Positions 59,143 to 64,000 of a stretch of DNA of 64,000 nt are shown here, piece by piece (within the stretch, counting starts at the first letter, position 1; the number at the start of each line of letters is the position of its first letter). Below the pieces are notes generated by a model that had not been told where the DNA came from, searched no databases, and worked only from the letters and a program-made list of their open reading frames with translations. The stretch comes from Natrialba asiatica DSM 12278 (GTDB lineage: Archaea; Halobacteriota; Halobacteria; Halobacteriales; Natrialbaceae): contig NZ_AOIO01000021.1 of assembly GCF_000337555.1 (NCBI RefSeq), forward strand, positions 112,430 to 176,429, written 5' to 3'. The translations under genes and the position numbers were made by a program.

Positions 59143-61947
59143 CTAACTCTCCGACGAGAGTTCGTGAAGCGACTCGTCGCCGATCTCGTCGAGAACGCGT
59201 TCGTGAAACGCTTGGAGCGCGGCGCTCTCGTCTTCCGCGAGGACGACGTCGCTCGCCGAAAGCGTCGCCAGCCCGAACGCCCGCGGCGTCGGCGAGTCGA
59301 GCAGCGTGCGCTCGACCGCGATCTCGCCCGCCTCGAGTTCGGCGACGAACGCCTCGAGTTCGGCGACGTTGAGTTTGTCCTCCGTGATCTCGCGGTAGGT
59401 CTCTTCGATGACGGCGAACTCCTCGAGATCCGCGGCGAATCCGAGGAGCATCTCGCTCGAGACCTGCTGTTCGCTGGCGGATTTTTCGTAGCCCTTGTAG
59501 CGTTTGAGGATCATCAGGGCCCGGGTCGCGTTGATTCGGAAGTACCGCTGGAGGAGGTCGGTGCCGTCGATCGACGCGCGCAGGTCCTCCCGAACCCGGT
59601 CGGATTCGAGGTCGTCGATGATGCCCGCAACGTCGACCTTTCGATTGAGCGGCATCGAGAGCACGAAGCCGTTGTCCGCGACCGCGACGCGGACGTTCGC
59701 CGTCGCCTCCTGGGCGCAGTGGTACGCGAGAAGCCGCGAAAAGCCGTCGTTGAACCGGCGGCCGTAGTTCGAGTGCACGTAGTAGTGGCGCTCGTACTCC
59801 TCGCGGTCGCGTTCGACCTCGATGGCGAGCCGGTCGGGCGTACTCACCGTGTCGGCCTCCGCGTACCGGAGCTGGTGATCGAACAGCCGCGCGATCGCTC
59901 GCACGCTGTCGTCGTCCAGCGGGAACTCGCGGAGCCACGCCCGGACGCGGGGCGGACCGCCCTCCTCGTAGTGGGCGAGCAGGTCGGCTTGGAACGCGAG
60001 GATCTCACAGCCGAGATCGTACGAGAGCGGCAGCCGTTCGGAGTACCACGAGGGGACCGTCGGCCGGGCACTGGTCCGGTCGACGTAGACTTTCGAGCCG
60101 CGTCGGTAGCTGAACTCGAAGTGGTCGCCGCCGAGGACGAAGACGTCGCCCTTCTCCAGGGTATCGAGGTAGTTCTCGTCGAGTTGGCCGACCCACTCGT
60201 CGCCGGCGCGAGTGAAGACGTCGCAGGTGAACGAATCCGGAATCGTCCCGATGTTGGTCATGTAGATCACCCGCGCCAGGCGACCCCGCTTGCCGATCAG
60301 CGGCGTGCCGACGGGGAATTCCTCGTAGTGGTGCTCGCCGTCGGGCGGGTCGTTTTCGTCGCGCCAGACCTTCGCGTAGACGTTTCTGTCCTCCATGCCC
60401 GCGTACTCGGCGGTCAGGTAGCGCATGAGCGACTCGAACTCGGCGTCGGAGTAGTTCCGATAAGGGTAGGCTCGTCGGAGGATTTCGGCGAGTTCGGCTT
60501 CCGGTCGGATCTCGGCGATCGCCATCCCGTAGACGTGCTGGGCCGCCACGTCCTGGGCGTTCTCGGGAATCGACACGGAGTCGACGAATCCCTCCTCGGC
60601 CTTCTTTAGCATGACCGCACACTCGAGGAGTTCGTCGCGGTCGAGCGCGATGACGCGGCCCGTAACGGTCTGGCCGACGCGGTGACCCGCTCGGCCGACG
60701 CGCTGGAGGAGCGAGGCGACCGATTTGGGCGAGCCGACCTGGACGACGAGGTCGACGTGGGGCATGTCGATCCCCAGTTCGAGGCTCGTCGAGGAAGTCA
60801 CGACATCGAGTTCACCGCTCTTCAGTCGCCCTTCGACGTCCTGGCGAACGTCCTTCGAGAGGCTGCCGTGGTGACAGCCCGAGTTCGTCTCGTCGTAGGC
60901 GTCGAAGGTCTCGCGCAGGTTGTGTAACACGCGCTCCGCGCCGGATCTGGTGTTCGTGAAGACGAGCGTGTTCGTGTGCTCCTGAATGTGTTCGTGGAGC
61001 ATCCGGTAGAACCGCTCTTGAACGACCTCGCGGGAGGTGTTGATCAGGTCGTCGGTGGGACATTCGAGTTCGATGTCGAACTCGCGGGCGAAGCGGGCGT
61101 CGACGATGTCGTAGTTGCGGGGGTCGCTGTCCGGTACCTCGCTCCCTTTGGGGGCGTCCGGCATGTGCGGTTCCTCGCGACCGACCAGAAACTCCGCAAC
61201 GTCCGAAAGCGGTTCGATGGTCGCGGAGCAGCCGATTCTGGTTAGTTTGCGATCGGTCATCGCCGCGAGTCGTTCGAGGCTGACCGACAGGTGCGTCCCC
61301 CGCTTGCCGGCGGCGAGCGAGTGGATCTCGTCGACGATGACGTACTCGACGGTGCGGAGTTTCTCGCGGAATTTCGGCGAGTTCAGCAGGATGGCGAGCG
61401 TTTCGGGCGTCGTGTTGAGGATGTGGGGCGTCTCGTCGAGCATCCGCTGGCGCTCGGCCGAGTCGGTGTCGCCGTGGCGGATGGCGTGGCGGATCTCGCC
61501 CATCGACTCGCCGTCCCGATCGGCGACGATCGATTCGATGCCGTCGAGGGGAACCTCAAGATTGCGGTGGATGTCGTTCGCGAGGGACTTGAGCGGCGAG
61601 ACGTAGAGGCAGTAGACCGAGTTCTCGAGGCCGTCCGCCGCCTCCCGGTCTCGCTTGTACAGCGAGTTCAGTATCGAGAGGAACGACGACATGGTTTTTC
61701 CCGACCCCGTCGGCGCGCAGATCAGCGTGTTCGTCCCCTCGTGGACGTTCGGGATCGCGCCCCGCTGTGGCGGCGTGAAGAAGCCCCCGTTCTCCGGGAC
61801 GAACTCGCCGAACTCCTCGAGCCACCACTCCTGGACGGCGGGTTCGAGGAGGTCGAACACATCGCGGTCTTCGATCGCGGTGGTGTCGGGATCAAACGGA
61901 AGAGCGTCGTCGGCGATCGGCAACTCGCGGCGCGCGGTCCCATCCAT
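59143..61947 (-). CDS. Lhr-type ATP-dependent helicase
   Basis: A 934-residue superfamily 2 helicase. Motifs are GAIPNVHEGTNTLICAPTGS with Walker A APTGSGKT, DEIHSLA (Walker B), SATIEPLSDVAE, TLVFTNTRSGAERVLHNLRE, TSSTSLELGIDMPHVDLVVQ and QRVGRAGHR. The C-terminal third has the winged-helix and Lhr C-terminal region. Archaeal Lhr proteins act in DNA repair; this one is of typical length. ATG 61947 (MDGTARRELP) is used, since the upstream frame is not conserved. It is the largest gene on its strand in the window. Confidence 0.92.
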   Translation of the reverse strand: MDGTARRELPIADDALPFDPDTTAIEDRDVFDLLEPAVQEWWLEEFGEFVPENGGFFTPPQRGAIPNVHEGTNTLICAPTGSGKTMSSFLSILNSLYKRDREAADGLENSVYCLYVSPLKSLANDIHRNLEVPLDGIESIVADRDGESMGEIRHAIRHGDTDSAERQRMLDETPHILNTTPETLAILLNSPKFREKLRTVEYVIVDEIHSLAAGKRGTHLSVSLERLAAMTDRKLTRIGCSATIEPLSDVAEFLVGREEPHMPDAPKGSEVPDSDPRNYDIVDARFAREFDIELECPTDDLINTSREVVQERFYRMLHEHIQEHTNTLVFTNTRSGAERVLHNLRETFDAYDETNSGCHHGSLSKDVRQDVEGRLKSGELDVVTSSTSLELGIDMPHVDLVVQVGSPKSVASLLQRVGRAGHRVGQTVTGRVIALDRDELLECAVMLKKAEEGFVDSVSIPENAQDVAAQHVYGMAIAEIRPEAELAEILRRAYPYRNYSDAEFESLMRYLTAEYAGMEDRNVYAKVWRDENDPPDGEHHYEEFPVGTPLIGKRGRLARVIYMTNIGTIPDSFTCDVFTRAGDEWVGQLDENYLDTLEKGDVFVLGGDHFEFSYRRGSKVYVDRTSARPTVPSWYSERLPLSYDLGCEILAFQADLLAHYEEGGPPRVRAWLREFPLDDDSVRAIARLFDHQLRYAEADTVSTPDRLAIEVERDREEYERHYYVHSNYGRRFNDGFSRLLAYHCAQEATANVRVAVADNGFVLSMPLNRKVDVAGIIDDLESDRVREDLRASIDGTDLLQRYFRINATRALMILKRYKGYEKSASEQQVSSEMLLGFAADLEEFAVIEETYREITEDKLNVAELEAFVAELEAGEIAVERTLLDSPTPRAFGLATLSASDVVLAEDESAALQAFHERVLDEIGDESLHELSSES

Positions 61948-62074
61948 CACCGTCGTCTGGGGGAGCGGCGTGTAAGAGGGTTTGGTCACCGGGGCGAAAG
62001 TGAAGCACAACGACGATGGACACGACTAGTGCGGGATCGGCAGATTGATTGGACTCAGCCGAGAGGGGACGGGC

Positions 62075-62236
62075 ATGCTCGACTCCCTGCTGCACACCGG
62101 CTCTACCCATCCGAATCTCGTGTGGATTCTGCTCCCGAGTCTGCTCTCGTTCGCGGCCGGACTCGGCCTGGGAGCGCGATCGAACCGGCTGCTCGATCGC
62201 GTTCGGTCCGACGACGCGTCCGCACCTACCGAGTGA
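62075..62236 (+). CDS. Small single-helix membrane protein
   Basis: A 53-residue protein, MLDSLLHTGSTHPNLVWILL, with one hydrophobic helix at about residues 14-34 and an acidic end. Divergent from the Lhr gene. Frame is open and composition is haloarchaeal, but there is no family match, so it may be a chance ORF. Confidence 0.4.
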   Translation: MLDSLLHTGSTHPNLVWILLPSLLSFAAGLGLGARSNRLLDRVRSDDASAPTE

Positions 62237-62369
62237 TACGGGCCGCTATCAGTCAGTTCCGGCGCACCCGCAGGGCGGTTTCGCGGGTGCGCTGGGCAAT
62301 CGGTACAGCAGGCCGTATGAGTAGCGTCGTCACCGCGTTATAGTTCGCTGCAATCAGTTCGCCGTTTCA

Positions 62370-63035
62370 TCATCGCCGTCGTCGCATCGTCCCGCGAACC
62401 ATCGGCGTCGCCGGAAAGATACCGGCGTCGAGGCGCTCGATCGTCTCGACCGCGAACGCGTCGTTGGAGACGAACCGCTCGATGGTATCTCGGTTGAGTT
62501 GACACCCGCCCGCGAGTCGCTTCCACAGCGGATTCAACACGTTCTGTCCCGTCGCTCGCCAGCCGTCATTGCGGACGTGCTCGACGAATCTGAACTCGCC
62601 GCCAGGAGCGAGCACGCGCGCGACTTCGTCCAGCGCAACGTCGGGGTCGTGAATCGTACAGAAGACGAGACTGGCGAGGACCGCGTCGAACGCGTCGTCG
62701 GGGTAGGGCATCGACTCCGCCCGGGCGTCCCGCAGGTCGACGGCGCAATCGGTTTCGGCCGCTCGAGTCTCGGCCTGGCGACGCATGTGTGGGTCCGGTT
62801 CGATCGCGTGGAACTCGACCGACTCGTCGGTGGCTGCGACGTACGGGAAGTTCGTCCCCGTCCCGGCGCCGACGTCGAGAACACGACCGTCGAGATCGGC
62901 GGTCAGATACCGACGGTGCGGTGCGAAGAGGAGCCGGTCCGGGACGACGTAGTCGTACACCGCGGCGAACAGCGGACTCGAAATGTCGTTCGACGCGTCG
63001 GTACTGGCCGTCGAAGCGCTCGTGCTGGATGCCAT
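62370..63035 (-). CDS. Class I SAM-dependent methyltransferase
   Basis: A 221-residue enzyme with the SAM-binding motif I VLDVGAGTGTNFPYVAATDE, the acidic loop FHAIEPDPHM, and motif IV-like FDAVLASLVFCTIHDPDVAL. The pattern fits the small-molecule/UbiE-like Methyltransf_11 group. Ser/Thr-rich N-terminus (residues 1-18) is not conserved. Substrate unknown. It is on the same strand as, and 45 bp from, the NAD(P)HX dehydratase gene. Confidence 0.88.
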   Translation of the reverse strand: MASSTSASTASTDASNDISSPLFAAVYDYVVPDRLLFAPHRRYLTADLDGRVLDVGAGTGTNFPYVAATDESVEFHAIEPDPHMRRQAETRAAETDCAVDLRDARAESMPYPDDAFDAVLASLVFCTIHDPDVALDEVARVLAPGGEFRFVEHVRNDGWRATGQNVLNPLWKRLAGGCQLNRDTIERFVSNDAFAVETIERLDAGIFPATPMVRGTMRRRR

Positions 63036-63080
63036 GGCGTGCGTGGACGACCACGGGACGCCTCATACCAATTGTCCCCG

Positions 63081-63857
63081 TTAGCGAATCGTGCTCGGAA
63101 TCCGATCGATAACGTCGGTCGCCACGAGTCCCGGACCGAACTCGGCCGTCGCGAGTTCGCCGCTCTTGCCGAGGATCCAGGCACCGAGTTCGGCGGCGGT
63201 CCGGCGATCCATGCCCTGGCCGAGGAGGGAGGCGGTGATACCGGCGAGCGTGTCGCCGGTTCCGGCGACGGTCAGCGCCGACGTGCCGGTGTCGTTCTCG
63301 AGACGTTCGCCGTCGACGACGATCTCGTCGACATCGCCGGTCAGCGTGAGGACGGCACCGGTTTCCTCGGTGAACTGCTCGAGGGACTCGTGACCGTCGT
63401 GGATCGGGTCGTCCTCGGCGTCGCTCGGCGTGAGGACGACGTTCGAGAGGTCCGAGTCGAGCGCCGGTTCGATCGCGAGGGCGTCGGCGACGACGGGAAC
63501 GTCGATCCGGTCGATGACGTCCCGAATCGCGGCCGTGTCGGCGTCGACGAGCCCGGGGCCGATCACCAACGCGTCCGCCCACTCGCAGGTGGCGACGGTG
63601 TCGTCGACGGCGGTCGAATCGAATCGCTCGCCGTCGTAGGGACTGACGAGCAGGTTCGGGGAGTAGCCGGCGACGATGTCGTAGATCGGCTCGGCGACCA
63701 GCGTGCGGACGTGATCGGTACCGGTTCGAAGCGCCGCTTCGCCGACGAGTGCGGGTTGATTCGGATACTCGATGCTCCCGCCGACGACGGCGACGCGACC
63801 GTTGTCGGTGTCGTCCGCCTCGGAAACGGTCGAGAGCGTTCGCTGAAGCCGTCCCAT
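63081..63857 (-). CDS. nnrD: ADP-dependent NAD(P)H-hydrate dehydratase (YjeF C-terminal domain)
   Basis: A 258-residue ribokinase-fold repair enzyme that converts damaged NAD(P)HX back to NAD(P)H using ADP. It starts MGRLQRTLSTVSEADDTDNG and contains VAVVGGSIEYPNQPALVGEA, ADALVIGPGLVDADTAAI, VVADALAIEPAL and LTVAGTGDTLAGITASLLGQ with the catalytic Asp in G-T-G-D. The N-terminal epimerase domain found fused in some species is absent. ATG 63857 chosen; the sequence upstream to 64000 holds no supported gene. Confidence 0.9.
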   Translation of the reverse strand: MGRLQRTLSTVSEADDTDNGRVAVVGGSIEYPNQPALVGEAALRTGTDHVRTLVAEPIYDIVAGYSPNLLVSPYDGERFDSTAVDDTVATCEWADALVIGPGLVDADTAAIRDVIDRIDVPVVADALAIEPALDSDLSNVVLTPSDAEDDPIHDGHESLEQFTEETGAVLTLTGDVDEIVVDGERLENDTGTSALTVAGTGDTLAGITASLLGQGMDRRTAAELGAWILGKSGELATAEFGPGLVATDVIDRIPSTIR

Positions 63858-64000
63858 ACGATCGGTTCGGCGGGCGCGACGGTAGGCATTCGGCAAGCGA
63901 GTTCCGGTTGCGACCTGGCGGTATCAGGACCCGCCATCACCGCGTACCGCTTATTCGATCGGTGTCTGCCGATTTCGCATATCGGCACCGCAGTCCGGAC

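Noticed and set aside
63858-64000. Possible gene or tRNA at the right edge
   Set aside because: No protein-like frame and no tRNA T-loop or cloverleaf pattern was seen.

Overview
The window is high-GC haloarchaeal chromosome, probably from a Natrialbales-like genus (genus level is inference). The evidence is acidic, Asp/Glu-rich proteins; many genes that begin right at an ATG or GTG about 25-33 nt downstream of a TATA-like box, as leaderless transcripts do; archaeal-only genes (pantoate kinase, geranylgeranylglyceryl phosphate synthase, the lsm-rpl37e pair); haloarchaeal HTH-10 (Bat-type) regulators; and Tat/lipobox secreted proteins.

Layout. 0-26 kb is mostly housekeeping: a cut-off membrane protein, pantoate kinase, an HTH-10 regulator, a Tat-exported beta-propeller, a small low-GC islet (4.9-6.25 kb) with an Imm49-like gene and an IS6-type transposase remnant, a Tat-exported lipase-like hydrolase, aspS, a cytochrome P450 divergent from an HTH-10 regulator, a sirtuin, an ACT protein, GGGP synthase, thrC, lsm-rpl37e, a zincin, Dna2-type nuclease-helicase, a K+ channel with an RCK-like domain, a HypE/AIR-synthase-like protein and an LLM oxidoreductase. 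26-32 kb carries acyl-CoA type functions: SDR, HAD, APH-like kinase, and a fused 3-hydroxyacyl-CoA dehydrogenase/enoyl-CoA hydratase.

32-46 kb is a phenylacetate catabolism island: winged-helix regulator, MaoC hydratase, two PaaK CoA ligases, a branched-chain-type ABC uptake system with fused LivH-LivM permease, two PaaI-type thioesterases, an HTH-10 regulator, and the epoxidase genes paaA-B-C-D. PaaD is split into a DUF59 protein and a separate 55-residue zinc-ribbon protein. PaaE, PaaG, PaaJ and the PaaZ aldehyde dehydrogenase are not in the window. The MaoC protein and the fused HAD/ECH enzyme are candidates for the steps after epoxidation.

46-59 kb looks like a second catabolic module of unknown substrate: LLM oxidoreductase, NAD-epimerase, ThDP enzyme, VOC protein, duplicated EthD protein, HD protein, a sodium:solute symporter with a one-helix partner, an OYE/dienoyl-CoA reductase-like flavoprotein with an Fe-S motif, an IclR regulator and an amidohydrolase of the Amidohydro_2 type. 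59-64 kb returns to housekeeping (Lhr-type helicase, methyltransferase, NAD(P)HX dehydratase).

A recurring detail is the presence of tiny ORFs that begin at a likely leaderless start or at the previous stop codon and end in an ATGA overlap with the next gene. I saw no tRNA, rRNA or CRISPR array.
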